A stretch of 64,000 nt of DNA, taken from assembly GCA_944989445.1 (NCBI GenBank), contig CALYLW010000503.1:732501-796500 (forward strand), given 5' to 3'. This document shows positions 21,891 through 34,160 of the stretch, piece by piece. Under the pieces are notes generated by a model. The model ran no database searches and was not told where the DNA came from. It saw only the letters and a program-made list of their open reading frames with translations. Source of the stretch: Ampullaceana balthica. Its lineage: Eukaryota; Mollusca; Gastropoda; Lymnaeidae. Position numbers and translations under genes: made by a program. Position 1 is the stretch's first letter, and every line of letters starts with the position of its first letter.

Positions 21891-22353
21891 AAGTTCATAA
21901 TCCTTAAGTTTGAGAATCCACAAGATAACATATGAAATTGTTACACTGCGTCGTTTGATGTTGACACCAAAGCATTTGTGATGTAACCGCAGCTCCGTTT
22001 GGGTCTCTCATGGCAGCAGTCGTCGAATTTTTTTGGGCCAAAATATACACGTTTATGTGTGCGTTACCTCAACCCCCAGACTCTAGGTCCTGCTCACATG
22101 ACTCGGGGATTTGGGGGAGCATCGTTAGCCGCCCCCCCCCCGAAAATACTACTGATGAGTTTTACAAGCATGACAAATGTCTAAAAATGATCTGAATAGG
22201 ATTTTTAAATCACAACGACACGGAATATCCTTTTTCTTTAAAAGGGGAGGGGGTAGGGAATCTATTTGATAGAATTAAAAGCGTTTTAAGTTTGATATAA
22301 TTGTTCGATTGGTTTTTTGGTCAAACGCCCCTGGCCATTCTAGTCTTCTAGAT

Positions 22354-22539
22354 ACGTGCTTCTCAAAGTGGTGGTCCGTGGACCGGTGCCGGTCCTTGGG
22401 CCATCCGCTGCCGGTCCGCAGATGTTCTTAAAAAAAGGACCGACAAAATTGTCAGTGCAGGGAAAATAGTGCACCGGTCCTTGGTGTAATTGAAAAAATT
22501 CCTGCCGGTCCACCATACTAAAAAGTTTGAGAAGCACTG
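22354..22539 (+). mobile_element. hAT-type MITE, copy E2
   Basis: Same family and orientation as E1; it begins acgtgcttctcaaag (first bases altered) and ends tttgagaagcactg. The left flank is ttctagat (22346-22353) and the right flank is cactaaac (22540-22547), the reverse of the E1 arrangement. It differs from E1 at many internal positions, so neither copy is recent. Confidence 0.8.
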
Positions 22540-22616
22540 CACTAAACAGTAGACATATTTTAAATGGAATTATATGAATATGCACTCTTAAAACGCATAT
22601 TCAAACAACCAAGTCC

Positions 22617-22858
22617 TTCAAGACTGCACTTAAGACACATCTTTTCAAAATTTATTTTTAAAATTGATGAAACAACATTTCTTGTAAATGATTAACGTAG
22701 CTTATGTATAATGTATTGTAATTTTGTGTGTTTGTTGTGATATGAAAGTTAATTTAATACTTATAAGTATGTTATTTCTTTCATGTAAAGCGCTGTGAGC
22801 CCAGTTCCTTACTGGGATACAGCGCTATATAAATAATCAATTTATTATTATTATTATA
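22617..22858 (+). mobile_element. LINE 3' end (CR1/L2-like tail), copy A
   Basis: One frame reads FKTALKTHLFKIYF then stop, like the last residues of CR1/L2-type ORF2 proteins. A non-coding tail with gcgctgtgagcccagttcct and its paired gcgctatataaat follows, ending in ATT repeats. Nearly identical to 51347-51590; a diverged inverse copy lies at 40018-40110. Confidence 0.65.
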
Positions 22859-24379
22859 AAAACAGATTTTAGGAGAGAAAAAATTAGTAAAAAAATCTAG
22901 TAGAAAAATCTATAAGTTACGTACATTTCAGTTATATTTAACTTTATTATTGTAGTAGACTCTTATTTAAAAAAAAATATTTTTGTAAAAATTGTTAATA
23001 AATTTTATATTACCAAATCTTTGTACTTAAATATCGATCTGTTCAATATCAGTAGAAGCTATATTAACTTTTAATGTTTTTCTCACCCTGATATCCCAAT
23101 TCTCTCACACGGAATGAAGCAAACGTTATTTCGACACGACTCTGATGATCTCTTCCCTAGGCAAACGATTGACAGCAAAAAATTCACATTTTGAAGAATA
23201 AACGTTAAAACTCCAGGTTAGCCGCTGACGTTTCCGTATCCCTTCTCAGATATCATAAAACATTTTGTTGGTATTATTTGTTCCACACAAACTTAAAGTA
23301 ATATTTACACACACACACGGACACAAAAGCACGTGAACACGCACTTTTTTTAAAATAAAAACTTTTCCTCGCAAGGATCATTATTGCGCTCTATGACACG
23401 GTTTGACTCGATTCAACAAGATTAATATCCGACCTCATATTATATAAGCGAATCAGTTTTTATTTGTGATACAATGGGAGCAGCATCAGAATAAAGAGAA
23501 AAAAAAGTCGAATACATTTAATGGAATTGGGGCCATTTTTTTACTAGAGATTGGGGGCATTTTATTTAAGAGAAGTTTCAGCTATCATGTTAGCGCTTTT
23601 AAGTGATGGGGCCATCAATAACAAAAGGACAGACTTCTTCTTTTGAATATTTACCCTCTCCTGACCCATCTTGTATTTTGTCAAATTCTCGGGGCAGAAC
23701 CCAGGTTTACCGCCACCCCCAACCCCCGCGCGTAAAAATATGTGGATGCTACAGAGATACTATTTTTTAAAAAGTAAAGATAAGGACACTATACATTTTT
23801 ATGTTAGCAATAAATAGATCTTTCATTTCTAGTTTGAAATTTTTCTTCTTAAAGGTTTTCTTCTTTACCTCTTTCACGCATCAATATTGTCAGCCATGCA
23901 ATACAAAACGACCAAAAAGCTTGGTGTTTTCATTATTTAACGTAATCAAGCTTCTCTCACAGCTCGCATAATTTATGAAATTTGTAACAATTGTTTCGAA
24001 TTAATGATGACATACTGTGTTAGGCAGGGTTACTTAGAGATTAAATATCTTAATAACTTGAATAAATCATGTCTGCTTGAATTCATTCAATCATACTTTT
24101 ACCCGTGAGGCAAACTAGTCCTTGCTTTTCAATTTCATGTACGGTACTTTGAATTTGAATACTCTAATTTGAAGGCAAAATTTCAAATTCTAGCAGATTT
24201 CAGAAAATATATATCAAGCTATTCTTTAACTGCCAAAAGCTCACAGTATCCTAATGTTATGAAGAATAGAACTTTCTTCTCAACTGTTTTCCTACATAGA
24301 ATTGCTACATACTCGCTTTTTTCGCCAATGATTTGCTACCTCGTTCTGTTAAAAAAATATTAGGTATACACATAAAATG
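22859..24379. other. AT-rich intergenic sequence
   Basis: No gene or well-defined repeat recognised apart from a short CA run near 23310. Confidence 0.5.
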
Positions 24380-24990
24380 TTAGTAAAAGTCAAAGCCTCC
24401 TTTAAGTATTCTATTAGTTTCTTTGTGAGTAGCCCCTGCAAAGCCATTTCAGCACTAGAATTTCGGGCAATAATGACTTCTTGAAGTACATGGTTTCAGC
24501 TAGTACATAAAAGAAAAAATCTCATTGCGACTAGCAAAGTTCCTGTTCGTGTGTTTAGCTTTTCGGCTGCCTCTGTCAGCATTTCTATAGCTTTCAAAAT
24601 AACTTCAAAATGGCTTCATGGTACATCCAATATTTTGTATCCTGAAGTCAATTTAATGCCTTGCCCGTAGCAGATATCAGATATCTTTCCAAACACTGTG
24701 TGTACATGGAAAAGAATGTTTAAAAACGTGCTAGTTGCTAGTGTATCAAAACAGTTGTAGAGTTCGTTGCAGTTGGAGCAGCATGTAAAGATATACGATT
24801 TACTAAACTGAGCAAAGTAGTAATTTAGCATTGAAAATTTTGTCTTTGAGTCTTTCTTGAGCCCCTGTATACTTTCCAGCCATGAAGAAGTTTAAACACA
24901 CGTTGAGCCTACGCTGTCGATTATTTCAGAACCATCATTTACTTAAAATTATTTCAGAAATGTCGTAATCAGATTCGTTTTTTGTTTCAA
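24380..24990 (-). pseudogene. Decayed hAT-like (ZMYM1-type) transposase fragment
   Basis: Minus-strand frames give KTKFSMLNYYFAQFSKSYIF, then HFEVILKAIEMLTEAAEKLN and LLTKKLIEYLKEALTF, separated by stops. The order and spacing resemble the central part of hAT-like proteins annotated as zinc finger MYM-type protein 1. No termini were identified. The assignment rests on loose resemblance. Confidence 0.35.
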
Positions 24991-25483
24991 TGAAATTTTT
25001 TAAAGGATTCTAAAATGTCTAATTTCTGATTTCCTGAGAAGTTAACTTGGACACTCGCATTTTCGCTGCAAGTATAGTAATGGTATATTTTCAACTGTTA
25101 CGTACGGGGGATTTATTTATTTATTTATTAAGTCCATGTATTTTTGTTTAAGTTTCATTGGTTGTAGTTAGAATTGAACGGATACAGCAATCTTCGCTTC
25201 TACATGTTGAGCGGCTAACAAACTGAATCAGTTATAAGTACTAGCACGTAAGTGTAATGTTTTTATGCAACTTCGGCCCCTTTTTTAGTTGGATTAGCAT
25301 TAGTATCTGACCACTTTAGATTCATTATGGAGTTTTAAGTTTTGGCATTAGAAACGTTTACATATTTTCGTGTAACTCTTGTTTTCTTTTATTTTTTTTG
25401 CCCTTGGCATTTATTTTATTTTACATTATTTTAAAGTTTTTCATTTTTAGAAGATAATTAACAACAAAGAATTAGTCACCACC

Positions 25484-25600
25484 CCCAGCAATGTGCCACC
25501 CCAGCAATGTGCCGCCCCAAGCAATGTGCCGCCCCAAGCAATGTGCCACCCCCAGCAATGTGCCACCCCCAGCAATGTGCCGCCTCAAGCATTCGTTAGG
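25484..25600. repeat. Minisatellite, about 18-bp unit
   Basis: Six copies of agcaatgtgccgccccaa with ca/cc variants. Confidence 0.8.
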
Positions 25601-25935
25601 CCCATGTTTGAACATGGTAGGGCACAGTAATTGTCTCTTATACAAACAGAGTCGCTGTGAATTTTGAAGAATCAATTAAGCTACTAGCACATCAGTATCA
25701 CGTTTTCATACCACTTAAGCCTCTTGGTTTCTCTTTTATATAGCATAAGTATCAGAATAATTTATATCCAAAACAGATTTTGAATTCATGTCAGTCGAAA
25801 GGTTTACTTATTTTAGGATAGTTACTTTAAAAAAAAATAATTTATTTGGCAATTAGTTTATTTTGATTTTGATAAAAATGTCCACTTTAAAAAAAATCAT
25901 TCTCAGAAGCTAATAAACAACCAACAAAGTTTCAC

Positions 25936-25980
25936 CCGGGGCATTCGCCCCTTGCCCCCTTCTCGTTACGCCACTGCACA
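25936..25980 (-). mobile_element. MITE terminal fragment
   Basis: On the minus strand it starts gcagtggcgtaacgagaagg and continues with a G-rich stretch, a common short-element terminus of the CAGTGGCGTA type. Only one end is present. Confidence 0.4.
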
Positions 25981-25999
25981 CACCGAAGTGAAACCCTCA

Positions 26000-27608
26000 A
26001 AACAAAAGAAAATGAGCAAGAATACTAAATATGTGTTTTCAAAATGCCAGGCGATTATTTATTTCAAAACACGCTTGACACTGATAGACTCAAAAAGATG
26101 AAGTCTTCTGTCATGATGCCATTTAGGAGCGTTTTATTTTCCTTGCATGTGATTTGAACTTTTTTTATGTATGTTTTTTTTATACATATGTGTATGTGCA
26201 ATTTTAAAAAATGTTTCACTGGCTCTTGGAGTACAAAGGTAGGGAAAGCTAAGAACAACTTTAATTCATTCACCTTCGACAAGGATTATGGGATTCATTT
26301 CAGATTTTCAAAGAACTTCATAGAAGAAGAATCATGTGTTCTTATTATTAATATTAAGATCCAAAGTTCCTACATGCATCTGAGAAGTTTGACATACTGC
26401 CTTGCATTTCAGCCTCCAATTCATCATTAGGGCCGTAGTTGTCTGCAAACAGAAAGGCTGACAAGGTAGGTGAAAAATTAAATACTCCATATTTATAATA
26501 AAATCTACGAAGAAGGACAAAAATATTTTAAACAAAATCTTTGAGACGTGTATTTGTTTTCCCACGAACAAAAATATGAATGGAATGGGTTTTAATTGTT
26601 TTATGCATGTAATGTGATAAGCATAAAGATAACACAATGAACACAGAAAAGACGTGATTACTCTTTTTTTCCTTTTTTTTAAAAATGGCTCCCACACCTC
26701 TATTTCTGCAATCACCAGATGGATTTGTAAAAATTAATTCTAAATTTATTTGTAATTCGCTGATACAGTAATATGTTTCTACGTGCTAAAATTAACTAAG
26801 CGGTCTAATCAACCGGCCCATAACATGTAAATCCAATTCACAGTTGTATAAATTGTACAGTTTTCTGTTTTATTTGTATATATCACATCCTCTAGTCGAA
26901 AGGAAGTGAAGTTCTACCAGGAAAAAACGCTTTCTTTTTTTATACACATCACTCTCTTGGAGTTTTTGTTTTATCCTCCCGGTGTGGTACTAACCCTGGC
27001 TATTTCACCGACTTGCAATCATGGGTTATCTTTCTTTCAAAGGCTGTTACTCACTGGCGACGTCTTGTATTTTGATTCACGTGCAGGTGTAATGAACTTA
27101 ATGACACATCAGTTTACAAGCTGTCTCTCATTGATCGCATGAAGAGCTTTTATATTTGGTCAGCACAACTGTAAGAAAATACGCGTAAAATGATAGGTGT
27201 ATTAACATTGACGAATAGAGTCTGTACAAAATATGTTTCGTAGTTGGGTTTTTTTCAAGCCGCCGAGAAAGGCTCAGAGAATAATTTAACTAGGAATGTG
27301 GGCGAGGGAGTTGTCCGCTCCTTGTGCCACCAATTACTTTGTAGGAGATCCGGTGTTTTCCCGAAAGAAAATTGTAGAATATTTGACATTGAAGACGGGA
27401 GTGAAAATTATCGTACTTCTCTTAAAGACCCTAACTCCTAGCTTCCTCGCCGTACATGATATATTATTAAGAACCTACAGAACTCAAATTTTATTATTTG
27501 CATACGGAGGAAAATTAAATTTTTATGTTTTATTTTTAATAATATTTTAATATAATTTCTGCAAGGACTTTTTGCTTAATACATGTAAAAATTAAATATT
27601 TTCTGTTA
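26000..27608. other. AT-rich intergenic sequence
   Basis: Several short frames (26167-26715, 26906-27142, 27244-27550) lack recognisable motifs and splice context. Nothing supported. Confidence 0.4.
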
Positions 27609-28190
27609 GTTTAGTCAGGGGTGACCAGGCATGTAGTAGCTGAGAGCCATTTTAACAATTAAATAATTTGTTGAAAGCCGCATTTAACCTTATGCTAAAG
27701 AAATATATGCGTTACAGTTACACAATTTAAAAATACTTAAAATGTAAAAAAATAATGAATAGAAACACACTCATAAGTATAGTTAAAGTTATTTGTTAAT
27801 ATTCTGCTAAGAAGCCGTTGAAATCACAAGTTTCTTTAAATCTGGTAGGTAGCTAGTAGCTGGGTGCTGGTCTTTCAGAAAAAGTTTCTTTAGCATGAGC
27901 AATATTCCAAGTGACAGCATTTTTGCATTCCATACCTTAACTCAGCAAGCTGCTTGGCTTTTTCTTTCTTTAGATCTAGCCCAGTGGTTCCCAAACTTTT
28001 TTGACCCATGGAACCCTTTTATAGGCAAAACTTCCCCACGGACACCCAAGTGAAAAAACTACATAAATGCATTGTACAAAAATTACAAATCCAAAAAGCA
28101 ATATTTTTTGAAGTATTTATTGAAATTATAACTTTTGTTTAAAAAAAATTGTAAAAAATTAATAACTTGGATAAACGTTATGCGATTTTA

Positions 28191-28400
28191 TGAGTGTATT
28201 TATGACCGACTCAATGTTTGTGTATTTATGACTGACTCAATGTTTGTGTATTTATGACTGACTCAATGTTTGTGTATTTATGACCGACTCAATGTTTGTG
28301 TATTTATGACTGACTCAATGTTTGTGTATTTATGACTGACTCAATGTTTGTGTATTTATGACTGACTCAATGTTTGTGTATTTATGACCGACTCAATGTA
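28191..28400. repeat. 26-bp minisatellite, about 8 copies
   Basis: The unit tatttatgactgactcaatg plus tttgtg recurs with a steady 26-bp period and only c/t variation. Confidence 0.9.
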
Positions 28401-28890
28401 TGTGAGTAGCAACCGCAAATTCCCACGAGCACCAATTTCTTATCGGTTTCTGATTTTTATGATGAGGTTCACAGCGGCACTGAATCTTTGTTCTACCCAA
28501 TGGAAAGACGTTAAAACATCAACAACTTCTGTACAAAAACTCATAATGCAGGTTATATAATTGGGCTGTACATTGACCCAAAATGCAAGATGTAAAATTG
28601 GGCTCTGATTTTGTAACCAGAATTTGTAATATCTGTAAATAGTTTACTTATTAATATATCTTGTAGGCGTTCTCTCAATACATAACCTTGCATACAATAA
28701 TCCTCTGAAGAACTGGTTTCAATAAAACATCTTTAATATCTACACTATGCACAGAACATATAATTTGAGGTTATACAACGTGGAATACTCCGCCATGACA
28801 CCAGAATTCTCTGACACCCCCAACTCCTTTTCCGCTTTCTCTCACGTGACCTCTCCGTCACTAAACATGTGATTCACACGTGATAATATC

Positions 28891-29187
28891 CTAGTTCAAA
28901 TATTGGTTTAAGTTCCTCATTTCAATAAGCTGCTCCAGTATTAGTATTGATTCATATGTGTTTTGGATCTGAGTTAATCCACACGCAAAAGGGTTCAACA
29001 CCCAGTCGGGAATATCCAAGTGAAGAATGTCTTCAAATCTTTGGTTGAGGTCTGCGTGAAGAACTGTTAAGTTTTGACAGTAGGCCAGCAAATATTTATC
29101 TCCATTTTGCAATTTCAAAAAATTTGGAAACTGAGAACATTCTACTGTTCCTAAGTTTTGTTTGTTAAAGAAAAACTTGTGCAACAA
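28891..29187 (-). pseudogene. hAT transposase relic
   Basis: A 98-codon open frame with HADLNQRFEDILHLDIPDWV and LNPFACGLTQIQNTYESI, in the style of hAT proteins related to ZBED5/GTF2IRD2 (compare FQRRFQDF and LFPSPFSADPDNA in the element at 33068). Upstream and downstream frames are broken. Confidence 0.6.
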
Positions 29188-29756
29188 ACACTTTTGATTA
29201 AATAATTTAATTGCTTTTCTTGCACTTGAAGTTTCAAATTAGTTTCTTTAAAGTTGGTAAAAAAAATCATTTATTAAGGATATGTCATTTTTTAGTTAAT
29301 TGTGTCGCAAATCATTGTCTTTGTTTTCCAGAAATTCACACACTGAATCAAAGAGAGCAAAAATCGATTTAAATAAATACTTGTTGATAACCAACGTACT
29401 TATGTGTGAATAAGTAAACGATTATAGGCTTCTTCATTTTACAAACAATGTTGAATAAACAATCTCTCATTGAAGGCATCCCTTCTGATTTTATTAACTG
29501 CTCTAATTGCATTATCTAGTGATCCATACAAATTCCACTAAGTTTTTTTGCGAATAAATGGTGTGGATGATGGTACAATGTACTAAAATGCATTCCCTTC
29601 AGCTTGTTTTAAGTATGCCAGAAAGTTAAGGGTTTTGCTTTAACTTGAAAAAATCTTTTTAATTCAGTTAATAACGTTTCTCCTTTTGTATCTGTTTCCA
29701 AACATTAAGACATACTTAGACACTGTATTGTCGGCATTGCTTATTCGGCTCACTCA

Positions 29757-29922
29757 TTGCTGGATTTACCTATTTGCAAAACAAGCTATAGCTTAGGGCC
29801 CCGCCTTCTTGGAGGCCTCCGGAACTTTTTTCCACATTTGGCACTGAGATAGAATATCTGGACTTCAAAAGGGCCCCTTTATCTCAAATAGCTTAGGGCC
29901 CAATCAAGTCTATATCCAGCCC
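29757..29922 (+). repeat. Short dispersed element (MITE-like), copy 2
   Basis: Related to 1558-1701, with the blocks aatatctggacttcaaaagg and aaatagcttagggccc and imperfect inverted termini. Inserted inside the inner hAT. Confidence 0.6.
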
Positions 29923-30596
29923 GAGGCTCACTCATTCTCTTACTCTTATCTATGATAACAAACCACTGTTAGTAATAAACATTTTAAATGGAATGCTACA
30001 GTAAAGCCCTATGGAAAAAAGTATTTGATAGGATACAATTTAGATAAATATAACTTCCTGGCACATCGAAAAATACCCTACCTTGCAAGATTCAAGTTAA
30101 AAACTTTTATTTTGCTGACCTACTTATTGGAATTCCGCATTTCTTACGCATCAAGCTAGACCTTTCAACAAAACAAGTACTTTGATTGGTTATAGTTGTA
30201 GAAATAACCTCAATTCTACTACCTTTTCTAGGTAAAACAACATTGTACTCGATGACTGATAGCACCTAAGATAGTGTTTAATCAGTTGAAAATATACTAT
30301 ATTATTTATTATTTATTTTAATTTCCATAATAATAAAAATTGATCAGTTTTATTATTTTATATTAAACTTTGCGCGGACCCCTGAAGCTGTTCAGGGACC
30401 CCCAAATCAATTTTAATTTTCCACGGACACCCTGAATGGTACCAGGGACCCTGGGGGTCCATACGGACCACTTTGGGAACCACTGATCTAGCCTAAATTA
30501 TTTTCAAACCTTTGTTTCTGACAATTAAAAAAAAACCATTAGTTAATTTTTTTGTAATATTATATATTTCAAACTAAAAATGTTAATTTCATAAAC

Positions 30597-30810
30597 TGTT
30601 CGCGAGCCGCAATGTGAACACAGAGGAGCCGCATGGGGCTCGCGAGCCGCAATGTGAACACAGAGGAGCCGCATGGGGCTCGCGAGCCGCAATGTGAACA
30701 CAGAGGAGCTGCATGGGGCTCGCGAGCCGCAATGTGAACACAGAGGAGCCGCATGGGGCTCGCGAGCCGCAATGTGAACACAGAGGAGCCGCATGGGGCT
30801 CGCGAGCCGC
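30597..30810. repeat. 40-bp satellite array, block 1 (about 5 units)
   Basis: Unit cgcgagccgcaatgtgaaca + cagaggagccgcatggggct. The unit contains the inverted pair gagccgc/gcggctc-like ends of the surrounding hAT. Minus-strand frames through it read alternating SPMRLLCVHIAAREP and related peptides only because of the repeat. Confidence 0.9.
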
Positions 30811-30975
30811 AATGGTACCAGGGACCCTGGGGGTCCATACGGACCACTTTGGGAACCACTGATCTAGCCTAAATTATTTTCAAACCTTTGTTTCTGACAA
30901 TTAAAAAAAAACATTAGTTAATTTTTTTGTAATATTATTTATTTCAAACTAAAAATGTTAATTTCATAAACTGTT
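30811..30975. repeat. Duplicated inner-hAT right end and flank
   Basis: aatggtaccagggaccctgg onward repeats 30435-30600 with an offset of 376 bp, including the tttgggaaccactg terminus and the atctagcc flank. It is a tandem duplication that copied the hAT junction together with the first 40-bp array. Confidence 0.85.
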
Positions 30976-31262
30976 CGCGAGCCGCAATGTGAACACAGAG
31001 GAGCCGCATGGGGCTCGCGAGCCGCAATGTGAACACAGAGGAGCCGCATGGGGCTCGCGAGCCGCAATGTGAACACAGAGGAGCTGCATGGGGCTCGCGA
31101 GCCGCAATGTGAACACAGAGGAGCCGCATGGGGCTCGCGAGCCGCAATGTGAACACAGAGGAGCCGCATGAGGCTCGCGAGCCGCAATGTGAACACAGAG
31201 GAGCCGCATGGGGCTCGCGAGCCGCAATGTGAACACAAAGGAGCCGCATGGGGCTCGCGAGC
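30970..31262. repeat. 40-bp satellite array, block 2 (about 7 units)
   Basis: Same 40-bp unit as block 1 with rare substitutions (gagctgcat, gcatgaggct, acaaagga). It ends in the outer hAT right terminus. Confidence 0.9.
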
Positions 31263-31289
31263 CGCCATTTGGCCACCGTTGGTTTAGTG

Positions 31290-33059
31290 CTTGATGCTGG
31301 AAATTCTTTCTTTTAAATTAGTATCGAAAAGGTGTTTTCCATTAATTTGTTATATTTTTTAATGTTAAAAGTTTAACTTTAAATCTATTTTTTTAAAGTT
31401 TAATATTCCGCAAAGAATACTTGAGAAATTAATTTGTTTGTTTTTTTAATTGAAAAAATTAACAAATAATAAAATAAAAACAAATACAAAAAAAGATTTC
31501 TCCCATTCACACTAGCACCATCGAATCACGGATTTGAGCATTAGGCGTAAAACTGAAAAGGTTCGAAAGGAAATATAAAAATAAATTTAACTATAATATT
31601 GTTTGTGGCGCAAGATTACTTAAAATTCTTAAACCTATAAGATTACTAAAAATGAGTTTACCGGCAAATCAAGTAAAAATGATACGAGAACTGAAAAAAA
31701 GTAAAAGAGGCCAAATTCTATTATTAAACAATTTGTATGAATCTTGAACTATAAGTTGATTATAAAAAATAGTTTACAAGTATCCAATTCAAATGCACAA
31801 TGTGTTTAAAAACACCGACTGACGTATTTATGCCGAAGATTACAGAAAGGTAATAACGTTCATCCCTTTTAAAATATTTTGTATGACCAATCTCTCTGAA
31901 ATTGGAGGAAGGTGGTTAATAATGAGCTTGCAGAAAATGAAACTGACAGCGTTCAATTCTTGTAAAAACTGTGTCGACTCTTAAGAATCCCAACCCCCCT
32001 AATTTTATTGATATTAAATACACGTTTTCAATTTTCTAAAAATTAATAATCTATTTAAGATCATCCAACGGTTCAGGAAACATATATTTTTTAAAAGCTA
32101 TTACAGTTATCCAAATTTATTTGTCGGCCTATTTCATTCATCCCAAACAGCTTTGATCTTAGAAGCGAAACAGCTGCTCAACACACAGCTTTGATCTAAG
32201 TAGCGAAACAGCTGCTCAACACACAGTCTAAAACAGCTTTGGTCTTAGTAGCGAAACAGCTGCTCAACACACATCGTCTAAAACAGCTGCTCAACACACG
32301 TAGTCTAAAAAACAGCTGGTCAACAGACGTCGTCTAAAACAGCTGCTCAACACACATCGTCTCAAACAGCTTCAACCACCAAATCAAAATTCCCAAGACC
32401 AATCTCGAACACCAGACGGAGACGAAACTAATATATAAGGGAGACCAATATCCCAGACACGCCCCCACATAAAGTTTAATTACCCCTCCACCCCCCAACT
32501 CTCCTCCACTAAAGCTGTCCAAACCTAATCCACAATTGGGCTCCTCCACCCCCCCTCCCCTCTTGCCACCCGTCTTAACTTGTCGGTCCTCGCGTGGAAA
32601 TCGATCATATTCGATTAGACCTATCTCTTGATCGCCTCATTCCCTCTAATGACCCTGAGCCCCACTTGAGCTAATGAAAAGGCTCCGGTGGACACGGACG
32701 TATCCTCGCCTGTTTTATTCGATTATTACAATGACTGATTGTCCTCAAACGATATCATGTTCTCGATTTTTACCACTTATCGCGGTTAGAGTTTTTCTCT
32801 CCTTTCCCCCTTCCGCACACCCGTAACAAAGCAATAATAAATCATTTTTTTTGGGAAAAAATACCGGTACAAAATGAAATAAAAATATTAATAGATAAAT
32901 AGATAATATAGAAAACCGCAACAATTAATTAAATGACCTTGCTATGATATACTTTGTTTTCGTTGCCGTAGCAGTAACGTGGTATATTTATAATGCTGAA
33001 ATACATATAATACTCTGAATATAAATTTCACCTCGCTGTAAACGGAGGCGAGCCGGAGC
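31290..33059. other. Intergenic sequence with a small minisatellite
   Basis: No gene. 32160-32370 contains six to seven irregular copies of aaacagctgctcaacacaca with cgtctaaaac spacers. The rest is AT-rich. Confidence 0.55.
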
Positions 33060-33183
33060 CTTTAAAACAGGGGTGTCCAAACTTTTTGCATGGCGGGCCA
33101 AATTCCTTGAAATGAAGACCCTTGCGGGCCGGATTAAAATTATATACAAATGACATAAGTTGAGAAGTTTTTATAGCAACATT

Positions 33184-33375
33184 TTAATGTGTAGGGTGAA
33201 ACTTAGATATTGAATGCAGTAAATAGTTGAGGTCAGGCTCAATGCCACTGGTTTTGATACGTATGCTATAGCGTAGGCGAGAGTCACTTATTCTTGCCCT
33301 CACACGGTTCTTGTTAAAATTGATAACTGAAAATGTCTGTTCACACAAGTATGTCGAGCCAAACAAGCGGAGCAT
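33184..33375 (-). pseudogene. hAT transposase C-terminal dimerisation domain
   Basis: MLRLFGSTYLCEQTFSVINF then NKNRVRARISDSRLRYSIRI is the conserved hAT C-terminal dimerisation motif. It is separated from the upstream part by a frame change near 33400-33480. Confidence 0.8.
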
Positions 33376-33480
33376 TTTCTTAGCAAATTTTCAAATCTCT
33401 ATGAATCTCTCTTTATCCAGCTGTCAGTAAAAGTCGTTGAGAGAAAACTGTTGTTGTCTGCTGCGAATTTCATTATCACT

Positions 33481-34160
33481 TTACAACTCAATGAGTTCCA
33501 GCTGCAGATTGCCTGGAGCATTATCAGGGTCAGCAGAGAAAGGTGAAGGAAATAACATGATGTCCTTTTCAATAGTTGCAAAGTCCTGAAAGCGTCTTTG
33601 AAATTCATCAGCCAGGGATGTGATATCTGCAACATACCTCTGCATTTGCTCATTGAAGCTTCTTTCTGGGAAATTTGTCATGATTTCCTGCAGTGATGGG
33701 AAATGTGTGGTATTAGACTGCATCTGAGACAGTTGCCTTTGAAAAAGTTGCAGCTTGTTCCCAAAGGCCTTGATATGTGAATATAGTTGGCTTACCACTG
33801 CATTTTGACCTTGAATATTTGTTTTAACTACGTTTAGATGTCTTGTCATATCAACTAAAAATGCTAAATCTGCCAGCCAAGCAGTATCAGATAATTTTGG
33901 CATTGGTTGTCCTTTATCTTCTATGAATTGCCCAATTTCTTTTTTAAGTGCGTTGAAGCGCTGAAGTGCTGTTCCCCGACTGAGCCACCTTTCATCATTG
34001 TGATACACAACATCTCCGTATTCTCCATCGATGTCATGAAGAAACTGCTGAAACTGGGGGTGAAACAGAGCTTGAGAGCGATTAGAGTTTATAGCTTTTA
34101 TTACTGGCTTAATGACATGATCACATCTAAGATGTTTGGCACAACATTTTTAAGTTCACG
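33481..34160 (-). pseudogene. hAT transposase central region
   Basis: The frame is open from about 34160: QQFLHDIDGEYGDVVYHNDE, RWLSRGTALQRF, DTAWLADLAFLVDMTRHLN, FQRRFQDF and FPSPFSADPDNAPGNLQLEL. This is the alpha-helical insertion region of GTF2IRD2/ZBED5-like hAT transposases. No start codon of a full protein is present; the element is truncated at its left coding end. Confidence 0.78.

Larger units (their letters stand above)
27982..30485. mobile_element. Inner hAT element with 8-bp target duplication
   Basis: Termini cagtggttcccaaa and tttgggaaccactg are perfect inverted repeats, and the target duplication atctagcc is at 27974-27981 and 30486-30493. It carries a minus-strand transposase relic (28891-29187), a 26-bp minisatellite (28191-28400) and another short element (29757-29922). 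Confidence 0.88.
27616..31281. mobile_element. Outer hAT element, split by a nested hAT
   Basis: The left end caggggtgacc and the right end ggccaccgttg (inverse caacggtggcc) are imperfect inverted repeats. The flank gtttagt is present at 27609-27615 and 31282-31288. The right end carries gagccgc and gcggctc motifs typical of a hAT terminus, here amplified as a 40-bp array. A second hAT occupies 27982-30485. No intact transposase of the outer element was seen. Confidence 0.6.

Noticed and set aside
30543..31276. Minus-strand proteins made of repeated SPMRLLCVHIAAREP-type units
   Set aside because: Products of the 40-bp satellite, open in all frames because the unit lacks stops; no start, splice or conservation argument.
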